A DNA stretch of 64,000 nucleotides from CAYORM01 sp964406375 (GTDB lineage Bacteria > Pseudomonadota > Alphaproteobacteria > DSM-16000 > Inquilinaceae), in contig CAYORM010000008.1 in the NCBI GenBank assembly GCA_964406375.1, positions 1-64,000 of the forward strand. The letters run 5' to 3'. A model generated the notes under the pieces. The model had not been told where the DNA came from, made no database searches, and saw only the letters and a list, made by a program, of their open reading frames with translations. This document shows positions 8,979 to 17,997 of this stretch, in pieces. The first letter of the stretch is position 1. Each line of letters begins with the position of its first letter. A program made the translations under genes and the position numbers.

Positions 8979-10199
8979 TCAGGGACGCGGCAGTGGCACC
9001 GGGATGATCCCGACGTCCTCCGGCAGCGGTCCCGGTAGGACGAGCTCGGCCGACTGGTCGTCGATCACGATTCGCGCGAGCGGGCTGTCGAGACTGACCG
9101 GCGCGCCGGCGAGGGAGGGCATCGGCACCTCCCAGGCGATCTGCGGCGGCCAGATGCCGCGATTGGGCGACGGCAGCACCGGCGTATCGCCGGCCCCCGA
9201 TTCAACCGGTACCAGCGGCACGTCGACACTGGCGACGAGTGTCGAGTCGTGGTCCGGCTGGGGCCGGATGACGATGGCCGGCTGGGCGAGAATCTCGGTG
9301 ACCAGCGGCTCCATCGCGAACGCTGCCTGCGCCTGGGTCGCCGAGACCGGGGCGGTCGGCTCGCTGAGTGGCGTCGAGATCTGCGGCGTGGGTTCGATCG
9401 CGGCGACCATCAGCCCGTCCGGGCGATCCGTCGGCATCGCCGGTACGTCGGTGCGCGGCGGGATGACGTCGATCAGCCCGCGCGGCCGCGGCCGCGGCTC
9501 GCCGGACCCGGCCAGGAAGGTTGCGGCGGAGGCCAGCATGATCACATCGCTCGGCCGGTGCGGCGGGATCGGCGGCGAGATGGGCGGCGCCATCGCCAGT
9601 TCGACCGTTGCGCCATCCGCATCGTCGGCGGCGGGCGCCTCGGCAGCCGTGGCCGGCTCCGGAACGCGATCGGGAATCGGCTCGGATTGCGCGACCAGGA
9701 CCGGCCGCTCGCCGGCCGGCGGGATCATCGGCGGCGGCGGCGGTGCCGCGGCGGCTATCGCCGTCTCGCCGCTATCGGCCTCAGCCTCGTCATAGCCGAG
9801 CGTCGTGGGCTCGCCGAACTCTTCACGAATATCGGCGACCACGACCGGCGCCGCACCGTCGATCGCCCATTGGCGGTTGCCGATCCGGCAGGCGGTGGCG
9901 CTGTCGATTTCACCCCCCGCGCCATAGCGGAAGGTGCGGCACACCCGGTCGACCGTCTCGGTCCGGACGATCACGACCGCGAGCCCGGCGCCCGGCAGCT
10001 CACGCGGTACGTTGGTCAGCTCGTATTCGAGGATGTTCTGGAGGAGACGCTGATCGTCCCGGTTCAGGCCAGCGAGGTCCAGGGCGACCGCCGGTGAGGC
10101 CATTCCCAGGAGAGTCAACGCCAGACCAACAAGTCTCGCCTGCAACGACCTGTCCTTCGGCAATCGTCGGTTCTTTGTGCCATTCCAAGACATTCGCAT
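8979..10199 (-). CDS. Hypothetical secreted or periplasmic proline-rich protein
   Basis: I do not recognise the family. From ATG 10199 (or 10193) the 406 residues begin with a basic segment and a hydrophobic signal peptide (about 22-40, ending near SPAVA). A small globular-looking domain follows (about 41-120) with two Cys in VCRTF and ATACRIG, which could form a disulfide. The rest is low complexity: Pro/Ala/Glu-rich with PPPPPM and repeated P-x-P tracts, probably unstructured and cell-wall or periplasm spanning. It is divergent from the Nudix gene with 63 bp between starts. Confidence 0.7.
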   Translation of the reverse strand: MRMSWNGTKNRRLPKDRSLQARLVGLALTLLGMASPAVALDLAGLNRDDQRLLQNILEYELTNVPRELPGAGLAVVIVRTETVDRVCRTFRYGAGGEIDSATACRIGNRQWAIDGAAPVVVADIREEFGEPTTLGYDEAEADSGETAIAAAAPPPPPMIPPAGERPVLVAQSEPIPDRVPEPATAAEAPAADDADGATVELAMAPPISPPIPPHRPSDVIMLASAATFLAGSGEPRPRPRGLIDVIPPRTDVPAMPTDRPDGLMVAAIEPTPQISTPLSEPTAPVSATQAQAAFAMEPLVTEILAQPAIVIRPQPDHDSTLVASVDVPLVPVESGAGDTPVLPSPNRGIWPPQIAWEVPMPSLAGAPVSLDSPLARIVIDDQSAELVLPGPLPEDVGIIPVPLPRP

Positions 10200-10262
10200 C
10201 AAGCTAAAGGCGGTGCCCCCGTGATGATTGTCGCATCGGCGACGGTCGGCCCATGATGGGCG

Positions 10263-11129
10263 ATGGCCTATATCGACCGCATCCGCGCCTGCACGGCGCA
10301 TGATCTCTCGCGCTTCGTGCCCTGGCGCGTCGGCGGCGACGTCCTCGGCTGGGTCACCCCGCGCACCGCCGGTGTGCTCGCCACCGAGTCCGCTGCCTTC
10401 CGCGAAGCGGCCGACGGAACGCTCGAGATCCAACCGGCACTCACCGATTCGGCGGGCCGGACCCGCGCCGTCGAGGGCGCGGTCGACCGGCTGATCGCGG
10501 CCGGCATCCTGCCCGGCCGTCGCGGCGAGCGCTACCCCGTGCTGCGCCGCTGGGGCGAATCGCCACTCTTCGACGTCGACCGCGGCGCGGCGGTGCATCT
10601 GGGGATCAAGTCCTTCGGCTGCCACGTCAACGGTCTCGTCCGCCGGCAAGACGGCTTCTCTGTCTGGGTCGGACGGCGGGCGGCGGACCGTGCCATCGCG
10701 CCGGGCAAGCTCGATCATCTGGTCGCCGGCGGCCAGCCGGCGGGGCTGACGCTCGAGGCCAATCTGATCAAGGAATGTGCCGAAGAGGCCGATGTGCCGG
10801 AAGCCCTGGCCCGCAGCGCCTCGCCGGTCGGCGCCGTCACCTACACGATGGAGGCCGAGGGCGGCCTGCGCCGCGACGTTCTGTTCATCTACGATCTGTG
10901 GCTCCCCGAAGGCTTCACGCCCCGCAACACCGACGGTGAGGTCGCGGCCTTCGAATTGTGGCCGGTCGAACGGCTCGCCGAACGGGTGCGTGACACCGAC
11001 GATTTCAAGTTCAATGTCGGTCCGGTGATCATCGACCTGCTGATCCGCCATGGTGTGATCGGCCCGGAGGAGCCGGATTACGTCGAGATGATCCAGGCCC
11101 TGCGCAGCCCGGTCGACTTCCCGGCCTAG
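10263..11129 (+). CDS. DUF4743/Nudix hydrolase family protein
   Basis: A 288-residue protein with an N-terminal DUF4743 region (about 1-120) and a Nudix domain (about 120-270). The Nudix box is GGQPAGLTLEANLIKECAEE: the Glu residues are present and Lys replaces the usual Arg. Relatives of this architecture (plant and yeast thiamine-pyrophosphokinase-like Nudix proteins) hydrolyse damaged thiamine diphosphates, so metabolite repair is the likely role; this is by family only. It is a single gene on the plus strand, 69 bp before nfeD. Confidence 0.85.
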   Translation: MAYIDRIRACTAHDLSRFVPWRVGGDVLGWVTPRTAGVLATESAAFREAADGTLEIQPALTDSAGRTRAVEGAVDRLIAAGILPGRRGERYPVLRRWGESPLFDVDRGAAVHLGIKSFGCHVNGLVRRQDGFSVWVGRRAADRAIAPGKLDHLVAGGQPAGLTLEANLIKECAEEADVPEALARSASPVGAVTYTMEAEGGLRRDVLFIYDLWLPEGFTPRNTDGEVAAFELWPVERLAERVRDTDDFKFNVGPVIIDLLIRHGVIGPEEPDYVEMIQALRSPVDFPA

Positions 11130-11198
11130 CGGCGCGCCGCGGTCCGCCGCGGGAACGGCACGGGTTGCAAGGCGTTCCCCTCGGGGAGGGAGACGCAG

Positions 11199-12743
11199 AT
11201 GCCGCCGCCCCGAATGCCGACCAATACGATGAAGATGCGCCGGATCCCGCGCCCGGGTGACAGTCGTCGCGGCGCTGCCCTCATGGCGCGGGCGGCGGTG
11301 TTCCTTGCCCTGCTGCCGCCGCTGATCGCGGCCACCCTCCCCGGCCAACCGCTTCTCGCCCAGCCCGCGACGGAGACGCCCGGCCCCGTCGACGATCCGC
11401 CCGCATCGGCCGCAGGCCCGGTGATCCTCCTCGACATCGACGGCGCCATCGGGCCGGCGACGGCTCTTTACGTCACGCGCGGCATCGCGGTCGCGGAGGC
11501 GCGGGACGCCGCGCTCCTCGTCCTTCAGATGGACACGCCGGGCGGGCTCGATACGGCGATGCGCGACATCATCCGTGCGATTCTCGCGACCCCGATACCG
11601 GTGGCGACCTATGTGGCGCCGTCCGGCGCACGCGCGGCCAGCGCCGGCACCTACATCCTCTATGCCAGCGGCCTCGCCGCCATGGCGCCCGGCACCAATC
11701 TGGGCGCGGCGACGCCGGTGCCCCTCGGTGGCGGCGGCCGGCCCTTGCCCGGTGCGCCGGAGGGTGACAGCGGCGCGGGGGATGCGGCGGATCGCGACGA
11801 GGCACCGCCGGGTGACGCGGCCGCCCCCGCCGATGCGGGCGCTGCCAAGGCGGTCAATGACGCGGCGGCCTATATCCGGAGCCTCGCCATGTTGCACGGG
11901 CGCGACGCCGATTGGGCGGAGGCGGCTGTGCGCGGCGCGGCGAGCCTCGCCGCCGAGGAAGCGCTGGCCCGCGGCGTCATCGAAATCATGGCCGCCGATC
12001 TCGAGACGCTGCTGGCCCAGGCGGACGGCCGCATTGTCCGCGCCGGCGGCACGGCGGTGGTACTGACGACGGAAGGGGCGGCGGTCGAGCGCGTGGAACC
12101 GGACTGGCGTGTCCGGCTGCTCGCCGTGATGACCGATCCGAACATCGCCTACATCCTGATGCTGATCGGCATCTACGGCATCCTCTACGAGTTCATCAGT
12201 CCGGGCACGGTCATCTCCGGCGTCGTCGGCGTCATCGCACTGCTGATGGCGCTGTTCGCGCTCAATCTGCTGCCGGTGAGCTATGCCGGGGCGGGGCTGC
12301 TGTTCTTCGGGGTGATGCTGATGATCAGCGAGGCCTTCGCTCCCTCCTTCGGCATCCTCGGCATCGGCGGCGCAATCGCCTTCGCGCTCGGCTCGCTGCT
12401 GCTGTTCGAGGAGGTGCCGGGCTTCACGCTGTCGCTGCCCGTGGTGCTGACGGCGACGGCGCTCAGCGCCGCCCTGCTGTTCCTCGCCGTCGCCGCCGCG
12501 CTGCGCGCCCATCGCCGCCGGCCGGTGACCGGCGATGACGGCATGATCGGCGCCGCGGGACGGGTGCTGTCCTGGCACGGCGATACGGGCGAGGTGGAAG
12601 TCCTCGGCGAGCGCTGGCACGCCGTTGCGACAGGGCCGATCCCGCCGGGCAGCCTCATCCGTGTCCGCGCCCGTTCGGGCCTCAGCCTGACCGTCGATCC
12701 CGACCCCTCTCCGCCACCGCCGGCCGCGCCGCCACCGGGCTGA
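11199..12743 (+). CDS. nfeD: NfeD family ClpP-class membrane serine protease
   Basis: A full-length NfeD1b-type protein of 514 residues. It has a signal segment (about 29-55), a ClpP-like protease domain with probable nucleophile Ser148 ([11 protein letters not shown]) and general base Lys217 ([10 protein letters not shown]), three to five membrane helices from about 310 to 440, and a C-terminal OB-fold NfeD domain. An acidic, Pro/Gly/Ala-rich insertion (about 176-213) separates the two catalytic residues. Archaeal homologues cleave the C-terminus of partner stomatins, and the partner-like slipin gene follows 23 bp downstream, so they form an operon. The start has GGGGAGGG 8 bases upstream. 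Confidence 0.92.
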   Translation: MPPPRMPTNTMKMRRIPRPGDSRRGAALMARAAVFLALLPPLIAATLPGQPLLAQPATETPGPVDDPPASAAGPVILLDIDGAIGPATALYVTRGIAVAEARDAALLVLQMDTPGGLDTAMRDIIRAILATPIPVATYVAPSGARAASAGTYILYASGLAAMAPGTNLGAATPVPLGGGGRPLPGAPEGDSGAGDAADRDEAPPGDAAAPADAGAAKAVNDAAAYIRSLAMLHGRDADWAEAAVRGAASLAAEEALARGVIEIMAADLETLLAQADGRIVRAGGTAVVLTTEGAAVERVEPDWRVRLLAVMTDPNIAYILMLIGIYGILYEFISPGTVISGVVGVIALLMALFALNLLPVSYAGAGLLFFGVMLMISEAFAPSFGILGIGGAIAFALGSLLLFEEVPGFTLSLPVVLTATALSAALLFLAVAAALRAHRRRPVTGDDGMIGAAGRVLSWHGDTGEVEVLGERWHAVATGPIPPGSLIRVRARSGLSLTVDPDPSPPPPAAPPPG

Positions 12744-12766
12744 GACGGCCCATCCGGGAGACACCC

Positions 12767-13576
12767 ATGTCCGCCAACACGATCATCTATCTGGTCATCG
12801 CCGCCCTGCTGGTGGCGATCCTCGCCTCCACTATCCGCATCCTGCGCGAGTATGAACGCGGCGTCGTCTTCACCCTGGGCCGGTTCAGCGGCATCAAGGG
12901 GCCGGGGCTGATCCTGCTGATCCCCTTCGTCCAGCAGATGGTTCGCGTCGACCTCCGCACGATCGTGCTGGACGTGCCCAGCCAGGACGTCATCTCACGC
13001 GACAACGTGTCGGTGAAGGTCAACGCGGTCGTCTATTTTCGGGTCGTCGATCCCGACCGGGCGGTGCTGCAGGTCGAGAACTTCATGACCGCGACCAGCC
13101 AGCTCGCCCAGACCACGCTGCGCTCGGTGCTCGGCAAGCACGAGCTCGACGAGATGCTGGCCGAGCGCGACAAGCTGAACCATGATCTGCAGGAGATCCT
13201 CGACAGCCAGACCGATGCCTGGGGCATCAAGGTCGCCAATGTCGAGATCAAGCATGTCGACATCGACGAGAGCATGGTCCGTGCCATCGCCCGGCAAGCC
13301 GAGGCGGAGCGCAACCGCCGGGCGCGCATCATCAGCGCCGAGGGCGAGCACCAGGCGGCCGAGCGGCTGACGCAGGCGGCGGCGATCCTCGCCTCAACGC
13401 CGGAGGCGATGCAGCTCCGTTACCTGTCCACCCTGCACGACATTGCGGGCGACAAGAATTCAACAATCGTCTTTCCGATGCCGGTCGACCTGCTGCGCGG
13501 CTTCGCCCCCTCATCGGGCACGGTCGCGTCCGGCGATCGCTCGCGCCCCGGCGGGGTCACAACACCAGGGTCGTGA
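12767..13576 (+). CDS. Slipin family protein (SPFH/band 7)
   Basis: A stomatin-like membrane-raft protein of 269 residues with one N-terminal helix (about 5-25), the SPFH domain (about 25-190, with [12 protein letters not shown] and [15 protein letters not shown]), and a coiled coil with the [11 protein letters not shown] pattern. It is the expected partner and possible substrate of the NfeD protease encoded just upstream. The last 20 nt overlap the 3' end of the convergent exoD gene. Confidence 0.93.
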   Translation: MSANTIIYLVIAALLVAILASTIRILREYERGVVFTLGRFSGIKGPGLILLIPFVQQMVRVDLRTIVLDVPSQDVISRDNVSVKVNAVVYFRVVDPDRAVLQVENFMTATSQLAQTTLRSVLGKHELDEMLAERDKLNHDLQEILDSQTDAWGIKVANVEIKHVDIDESMVRAIARQAEAERNRRARIISAEGEHQAAERLTQAAAILASTPEAMQLRYLSTLHDIAGDKNSTIVFPMPVDLLRGFAPSSGTVASGDRSRPGGVTTPGS

Positions 13577-14198
13577 GTGCGCCGTAGACGAGTGCGCCGG
13601 TCAGCCCGAGGCCGATCAGCGCCAGCACCCCATCTTGCGCCACGAGTGCCAGCCCGAAGATGCTGACGATCGCCCCCGCCGCGGTGTTGGCCAGCGGGAT
13701 CAACTCCAGGACCGGCATGGTCAGCGCCAGGAGGATGCAGGCGGGCGCGATGACGAAGGCGGCGGCACCGCGGGCGGCGATTCCCAGCCGCGGCCGCACG
13801 AGCCGATCGGTGACGCGGGCGACCGGCCGCAGGAACCGTACGGCCTGGCGCAGGCGCCGGGTCTCGACCCGGCGGCGGCGCAGCGTGCGGGGCAGCCAGA
13901 ACTGTCGGCCGCCGAGCAGCATCTCGCCCGAGATCAGGAGGATCACCACCGCCATGATCGAGGGCAGGCCAGGGATGCCCGACAGCGGCGACAGCACGAT
14001 CAGCCCTGGCACCAGCAGCAGCGGCCCGTAGGATCGGGCGCCGACCGCCGCCTGCACCTCCTCGACGGAAACCGCCGCGGCCGCGGCCGCACCGGGATCG
14101 TCAGCCGCCACGCGATCGAGGCGATCGAGCACATCGGTCAGGCTCGCCGCCGGCCCGGCCCCTTCCGCCTCCTCCTTCTCCACCTGCAGCTCCACCAT
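13557..14198 (-). CDS. ExoD family membrane protein (exopolysaccharide synthesis)
   Basis: A 213-residue integral membrane protein of the ExoD family. Marks are [20 protein letters not shown] near residues 60-80 and three or four further helices to the C-terminus. In Sinorhizobium ExoD affects exopolysaccharide production and alkali tolerance; its mechanism is unknown. The start ATG 14198 is supported by AGGTGG 5-10 bases upstream. The frame opens 73 codons further, but that stretch has no domain. It is convergent and overlaps the slipin gene by 20 nt. Confidence 0.82.
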   Translation of the reverse strand: MVELQVEKEEAEGAGPAASLTDVLDRLDRVAADDPGAAAAAAVSVEEVQAAVGARSYGPLLLVPGLIVLSPLSGIPGLPSIMAVVILLISGEMLLGGRQFWLPRTLRRRRVETRRLRQAVRFLRPVARVTDRLVRPRLGIAARGAAAFVIAPACILLALTMPVLELIPLANTAAGAIVSIFGLALVAQDGVLALIGLGLTGALVYGALTTLVL

Positions 14199-14325
14199 CG
14201 CCACCTGCCGACCGGGACGGTGCAGGAACCCCGCTGACCGCCGGTGGTTGCATCGCCGGGACGGCCGATGGAGATGGCCCGCCGCCTGCGCTATCCTGCG
14301 CGGCAGACAGGCCACGGGACCGCAT

Positions 14326-14622
14326 ATGTTCAAATCCCTCTTCGCGCGGATCATCGGCGGTGAGCGCCCGCCGGCCGAACAGCCCGAGGCGGTGGCGGAA
14401 GCGGCCACCGAATACAAGGGCTACCGCATCCACCCCGCCCCCTACAGGGCCGAGGGCCAGTTCCAGACGGCCGGGCTGATCGAGAAGGACTTCCCGGACG
14501 GCACGAAGCAGCACCGCTTCGTGCGTGCCGACCGGCACGCCAGCAAGGACGATGCCGTCGCCTTCTCGATCACCAAGGGCCAGCAGATCATCGACGAGCA
14601 GGGCGACGCCCTGTTCCAGTGA
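14326..14622 (+). CDS. HlyU family protein
   Basis: A small 98-residue protein of the alphaproteobacterial HlyU family (PF10115 type). It is recognisable from an MFKSLFARI-like N-terminus, EYKGYRIHPAPYRAEGQFQT in the middle, and a C-terminal HRFVRADRHASKDDA segment. Family members are annotated as transcriptional activators by similarity, but there is no helix-turn-helix that I can see and the role is uncertain. The ATG at 14326 is chosen over an upstream open stretch that has no similarity. Confidence 0.85.
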   Translation: MFKSLFARIIGGERPPAEQPEAVAEAATEYKGYRIHPAPYRAEGQFQTAGLIEKDFPDGTKQHRFVRADRHASKDDAVAFSITKGQQIIDEQGDALFQ

Positions 14623-14781
14623 TGCACGGCTCCTGACGGACGCGCCACGGCGGCCCTGGGGCGGCGGCCCTGGGCGCCGCTGGCCTTCGCGTGACTTTGC
14701 GGCGGCCTGAACCGTCGCCGCGAAGACTCGGTCCCTTTCCGCCAAAACCTCATGCCTCCCATACGATAACCGCCGTTGCTG

Positions 14782-14798
14782 CACCGCAGCATGCGGTG
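14782..14798. promoter_or_regulatory. Candidate operator, inverted repeat before MFS gene
   Basis: A perfect inverted repeat CACCGCA-GCA-TGCGGTG, 60 bp upstream of the MFS start at 14859, in an otherwise plain 236-bp gap after hlyU. The size and place suit a dimeric repressor site. No adjacent regulator gene suggests which protein binds. Confidence 0.3.
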
Positions 14799-14858
14799 GA
14801 GGCTGCTCGCCCTCCCCGTCAACCGCCGCGCCTCGCGGTGCGGCCTTCAGGTGCCCAG

Positions 14859-16037
14859 ATGTCGCTGCCGTTGCTCGCGCTCGCCATGGCCTCCTTTGGG
14901 ATCGGCACGACCGAGTTCGTGATCATGGGTCTGCTGCCGGAGGTCGCCGCCGATCTCGGCGTGTCGATCCCCAGCGCCGGGTTGCTCGTCACCGGTTATG
15001 CGATGGGCGTGGTGATCGGCGCGCCGATCGTCGCGATTGCGACCAACGGGCTGCCGCGCAAGGCGGTACTGATCGGCCTGACCTGCATCTTCGTCCTCGG
15101 CAACCTGCTCTGCGCCGTCGCGCCGAGCTACGGCCTCCTGATGGCCGCCCGCGTCGTGACCGCCTTCTGTCACGGTGCCTTCTTCGGGATCGGCGCCGTG
15201 GTTGCGGCCGATCTCGTGCCGCGCAACCAGCGGGCGCGGGCGATCGCGACGATGTTCGCCGGGCTCACCATCGCGAACATCCTCGGCGTGCCGGGCGGCA
15301 CCGCGCTCGGCCAGGCGATGGGCTGGCGGGCGACCTTCTGGGCCGTGGTCGCGATCGGGCTCGTGGCGACGGCGGCCATCGCGGTCTGGGTCCCCTCAGC
15401 GATTCGCCACGAACGCGGCAACATGCTGCGTGAGCTGCGCGTGTTGAGAAAGCCGCAGGTGATGCTCGCCATGGGCATGAGCATCCTGTCGTCGGTCAGC
15501 CTGTTCAGCGTCTTCACCTACATCACGCCGCTGCTGCGCGAGGTCACCGGGGTCGAGCCGGCATCCGTCACCACCGTGCTGATCCTGTTCGGTGTCGGGA
15601 TCACCATCGGCAATGTGATCGGCGGACGGCTCGCCGATTGGCGGCTGATGACCTCACTGACGGGTATCTTCGCGGCGCTCGCGATCGTGCTCGTCGTGTT
15701 CGTGTTCACGAGCAGCGCCCCGACCGCCGCCGTCGTCACCATCTTCATCTGGGGGCTGATCGCCTTCGCCGGCGGGGCACCGCTGCAGACCCGCGTGGTG
15801 GACCAGGCGCATGAGGCGCCCAACCTCGCCTCGACGCTGAACCAGGCGGCGTTCAATCTCGGCAACGCGACCGGTGCCTGGCTCGGCGGCGCGGCGGTCA
15901 CGCTGGGCCTCGGCTATGCCGAACTGCCCTGGATCGGCGCGGCCATGGCGGCGATAGCGGCCGGGCTCTGCCTCTATTCCCAAGCCCTCGAACGGCGCAG
16001 CGCGCGCTGCGCCCTGGCCCGCGCCGCGGCAGCCTGA
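14859..16037 (+). CDS. MFS transporter, AraJ/SotB-like (DHA1)
   Basis: A 12-helix major facilitator of 392 residues. The N-terminus SFGIGTTEFVIMGLLPEVA is the hallmark of the AraJ/SotB/Cmx subgroup, which exports sugars, chloramphenicol or related small molecules. Later motifs include GLPRKAVLIGL (loop 2-3) and LNQAAFNLGNATGAWLGG (helix 11 region). The ATG at 14859 directly precedes the first helix. A hairpin terminator follows about 65 bp after the stop. The substrate is unknown. Confidence 0.88.
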   Translation: MSLPLLALAMASFGIGTTEFVIMGLLPEVAADLGVSIPSAGLLVTGYAMGVVIGAPIVAIATNGLPRKAVLIGLTCIFVLGNLLCAVAPSYGLLMAARVVTAFCHGAFFGIGAVVAADLVPRNQRARAIATMFAGLTIANILGVPGGTALGQAMGWRATFWAVVAIGLVATAAIAVWVPSAIRHERGNMLRELRVLRKPQVMLAMGMSILSSVSLFSVFTYITPLLREVTGVEPASVTTVLILFGVGITIGNVIGGRLADWRLMTSLTGIFAALAIVLVVFVFTSSAPTAAVVTIFIWGLIAFAGGAPLQTRVVDQAHEAPNLASTLNQAAFNLGNATGAWLGGAAVTLGLGYAELPWIGAAMAAIAAGLCLYSQALERRSARCALARAAAA

Positions 16038-16102
16038 CGGGCCGCACCGCGGCACCGCCACGGCACGATGATTCCGGGCCGAAACCCGGACAAGGAAACG
16101 AA

Positions 16103-16130
16103 GAAGGGCCGCCCCGAGAGGCGGCCCTTC
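16103..16130. terminator. Hairpin terminator, usable from both sides
   Basis: A perfect 11-bp stem GAAGGGCCGCC / GGCGGCCCTTC with a 6-nt loop. On the minus strand it is followed by a T-rich run (TTCTTCGTTTCC), so it ends the small minus-strand unit at 16184-16258; on the plus strand it can end the MFS transcript. Confidence 0.75.
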
Positions 16131-16183
16131 CATTGTCGATCCACGGTCCGGTCGCGGATCGCGTCCACGACCGGATAAACGGG

Positions 16184-16258
16184 TCAGCGGGCCCGGCCCC
16201 CGACAGAGGCGAAGATCCAGGCCGCCGCGGCCGACCGCGGCTTGTGACAATGAGACAC
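16184..16258 (-). CDS. Candidate 24-residue small protein or leader peptide with a perfect ribosome-binding site
   Basis: A GTG at 16258 opens 24 codons ending in TGA at 16184. It lies 7 nt after AGGAGG, and the flanking AGAAAGGAGGTGATCCAG is fully complementary to an 18-nt 16S rRNA 3' tail. The peptide starts Met-Ser-His-Cys-His-Lys, has a short Ala-rich hydrophobic middle (AAAAWIFASV) and ends Gly-Gly-Arg-Ala-Arg. I know of no homologue. The unit has its own downstream terminator (16103-16130) and lies in a 500-bp stretch between the MFS gene and mucR that has no other gene. It could be a short secreted or regulatory peptide, or the reading frame may be incidental to a small RNA. Confidence 0.4.
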   Translation of the reverse strand: MSHCHKPRSAAAAWIFASVGGRAR

Positions 16259-16539
16259 TGGATCACCTCCTTTCTTTGGTTGACGACCGCAAAGATGTAG
16301 GCCGGTCCGCGCCGGATTGTAAGGCCCGTTTGCCGCGATCACCGGAGCGATGGCCGAAACCGGCTGGAGGTCGAGTGTGGCCGAGCCGGCGATGCGTCAA
16401 TCGCCCAGCATTAGACCAAGTCATCAAGCCCATCAGGATGAAAAAACCGTCGGTGACACCATCTTTGCTTGGCAAGAGCCTTCGTCATCCGTAAACGGTG
16501 AACGATTCGATGTCGGTACTCGAACGGGAGATCATCAGC

Positions 16540-17070
16540 GTGACCGCGACCAAAGACAAAGCTCAGACGGTTGGGATGACTGCGACCATCGTCTCGGCCT
16601 ATGTCGGCAACAACACGCTCGCGGTCGAGGAGCTGGCACCGCTGATCGCCTCCGTGCACAGCGCCATCGCGGCACTTGGCGAACCGGCCAAGGCAGAGCC
16701 GGCGCCGCTCGTTCCGGCAGTCCCGATCAAGAAATCGGTGACCCCGGACGCGATCATCTGCCTCGAGGACGGCCGTCGACTGAAGATGCTGAAGCGGCAT
16801 CTGCGCGTCACCTACGGCATGACGCCCGAGCAGTACCGCGCCAAGTGGGGCCTGCCGCGCGACTATCCGATGGTCGCCCCGGCCTATGCGGAATCGCGCT
16901 CGCAGCTCGCCAAGGAGATCGGCCTCGGCCGCAAGCGTCCGGCGCCCGAGGAGGCGCCGGCGCGCAAGGGGGCCCGCCGTGGCAAGGCGGCCGAGGCCCA
17001 GCAGCCGGCCGCGGAGGCGCCTGCCCGCCGGCGCGCGCCGCGCCGCAAGGCTGCGGCCGGCGAAGGCTGA
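16540..17070 (+). CDS. mucR: MucR/Ros family transcriptional regulator
   Basis: A global regulator of the Ros/MucR type (about 176 residues), known in alphaproteobacteria as an H-NS-like repressor of exopolysaccharide, motility and virulence genes. The oligomerising N-terminal part (TATIVSAYVGNN) is followed by the zinc-finger-like region CLEDGRRLKMLKRHL. Here Asp takes the second Cys place, as in several MucR proteins, and the second His is not obvious. The strongly conserved YRAKWGLPRDYPMVAPAYA follows. The C-terminal 45 residues are an unusual Ala/Arg/Lys/Pro tail. The GTG at 16540 has GGGAG upstream; starts at 16498 or 16510 are also open. Confidence 0.9.
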   Translation: MTATKDKAQTVGMTATIVSAYVGNNTLAVEELAPLIASVHSAIAALGEPAKAEPAPLVPAVPIKKSVTPDAIICLEDGRRLKMLKRHLRVTYGMTPEQYRAKWGLPRDYPMVAPAYAESRSQLAKEIGLGRKRPAPEEAPARKGARRGKAAEAQQPAAEAPARRRAPRRKAAAGEG

Positions 17071-17076
17071 GCGGCG

Positions 17077-17095
17077 GCGGCCGGAATCCGGCCGC
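17077..17095. terminator. Possible terminator hairpin after mucR
   Basis: The inverted repeat GCGGCCGGA-A-TCCGGCCGC lies 7 bp after the mucR stop. It is GC-rich and stable but has no T run, so it may act as a weak terminator or only stabilise the 3' end. Confidence 0.35.
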
Positions 17096-17150
17096 ACGAT
17101 TGGGTCGGGTGGGCCCGCCAGACTGAAACGCCAGGGGTGAGTTCCAGGAA

Positions 17151-17903
17151 ATGAGCAATCGTCCGGTCGCCGTCGTCACCGGCGCGGGGAGCGGCATCGG
17201 CCGCCATGTCGCGCTGGCCCTTCATCGTGCAGGCTATGCGGTCGCACTGGCCGGCCGCCGGCCCGAGCCGCTCGCCGAGACCGCGGCTGCCGGTGGCGGC
17301 GGGCCGGAGCTCCTGGCCGTGCCGACCGATGTCGCCGACCCGGCATCGGCCGAGGCCCTTTTCGCCCGCACGGTCGAGGCGTTCGGACGCGTCGACGTGC
17401 TGTTCAACAATGCCGGCGTGACCGCCCCGGGCGTGCCCTTCGAGGATCTGACCGCCGAAGACTGGACGCGCGTCGTCGACATCAATCTCAACGGCATGTT
17501 CTTCTGCGCCCAGGCCGCTTTCCGCGCGATGAAGAACCAGACACCGCGGGGCGGGCGGATCATCAATAACGGTTCGATCTCGGCCGATGCGCCGCGGCCG
17601 CGTTCGGCGCCCTACACCGCGACCAAGCATGCGGTCACCGGCCTCACCAAATCGATCTCGCTCGACGGCCGGCCCTATGACATAGCCTGCAGCCAGATCG
17701 ACATCGGCAATGCCGCGACCGACATGACGGCCAAGATGTCGGAAGGCGTGCTGCAGGCCGACGGCTCGATCAAGCCCGAGCCGCGGATGGACGTCGCCCA
17801 TGTCGCGAGCGCCGTCGTCTACATGGCGAGCCTGCCGCTCGACGCGAATGTCCAGTTCATGACGATCATGGCGACGAAGATGCCGCTGATCGGCCGCGGC
17901 TGA
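17151..17903 (+). CDS. SDR family oxidoreductase
   Basis: A classical SDR of 250 residues with the dinucleotide motif TGAGSGIG (residues 9-16), the NNAG motif (about 84-87), catalytic Ser in NNGSIS and YTATK as the YxxxK pair. The active site is complete, unlike in the SDR at 3434. It probably interconverts a secondary alcohol and ketone with NAD(P). It is a single gene after mucR and ends at a strong bidirectional terminator. The substrate is unknown. Confidence 0.88.
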   Translation: MSNRPVAVVTGAGSGIGRHVALALHRAGYAVALAGRRPEPLAETAAAGGGGPELLAVPTDVADPASAEALFARTVEAFGRVDVLFNNAGVTAPGVPFEDLTAEDWTRVVDINLNGMFFCAQAAFRAMKNQTPRGGRIINNGSISADAPRPRSAPYTATKHAVTGLTKSISLDGRPYDIACSQIDIGNAATDMTAKMSEGVLQADGSIKPEPRMDVAHVASAVVYMASLPLDANVQFMTIMATKMPLIGRG

Positions 17904-17936
17904 TCCGACGCCCATACCGGTCGAAGCCGGAAAAAG

Positions 17937-17970
17937 AAGGCGCCGCGTCCCGATCGGGACGCGGCGCCTT
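17937..17970. terminator. Strong bidirectional Rho-independent terminator
   Basis: A 15-bp perfect stem AAGGCGCCGCGTCCC / GGGACGCGGCGCCTT with a GATC loop, followed by TTCTT on the plus strand and with a matching A run on the left for the minus strand. It separates the convergent SDR gene (ends 17903) and the 9-kb minus-strand operon (ends 17998). Confidence 0.92.
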
Positions 17971-17997
17971 TTCTTGTCGGACGGCCCGGCCCCTGCG

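Noticed and set aside
8979..12764. A 1261-codon minus-strand frame
   Set aside because: Only its last 406 codons (8979-10199) form a plausible gene; the rest is antisense to the Nudix and NfeD genes.
16259..16276. Relic of a 16S rRNA gene end (18-nt identity on the plus strand)
   Set aside because: The match stops sharply; neither the upstream helix 45 sequence nor an ITS follows. A strong ribosome-binding site on the minus strand explains it better.
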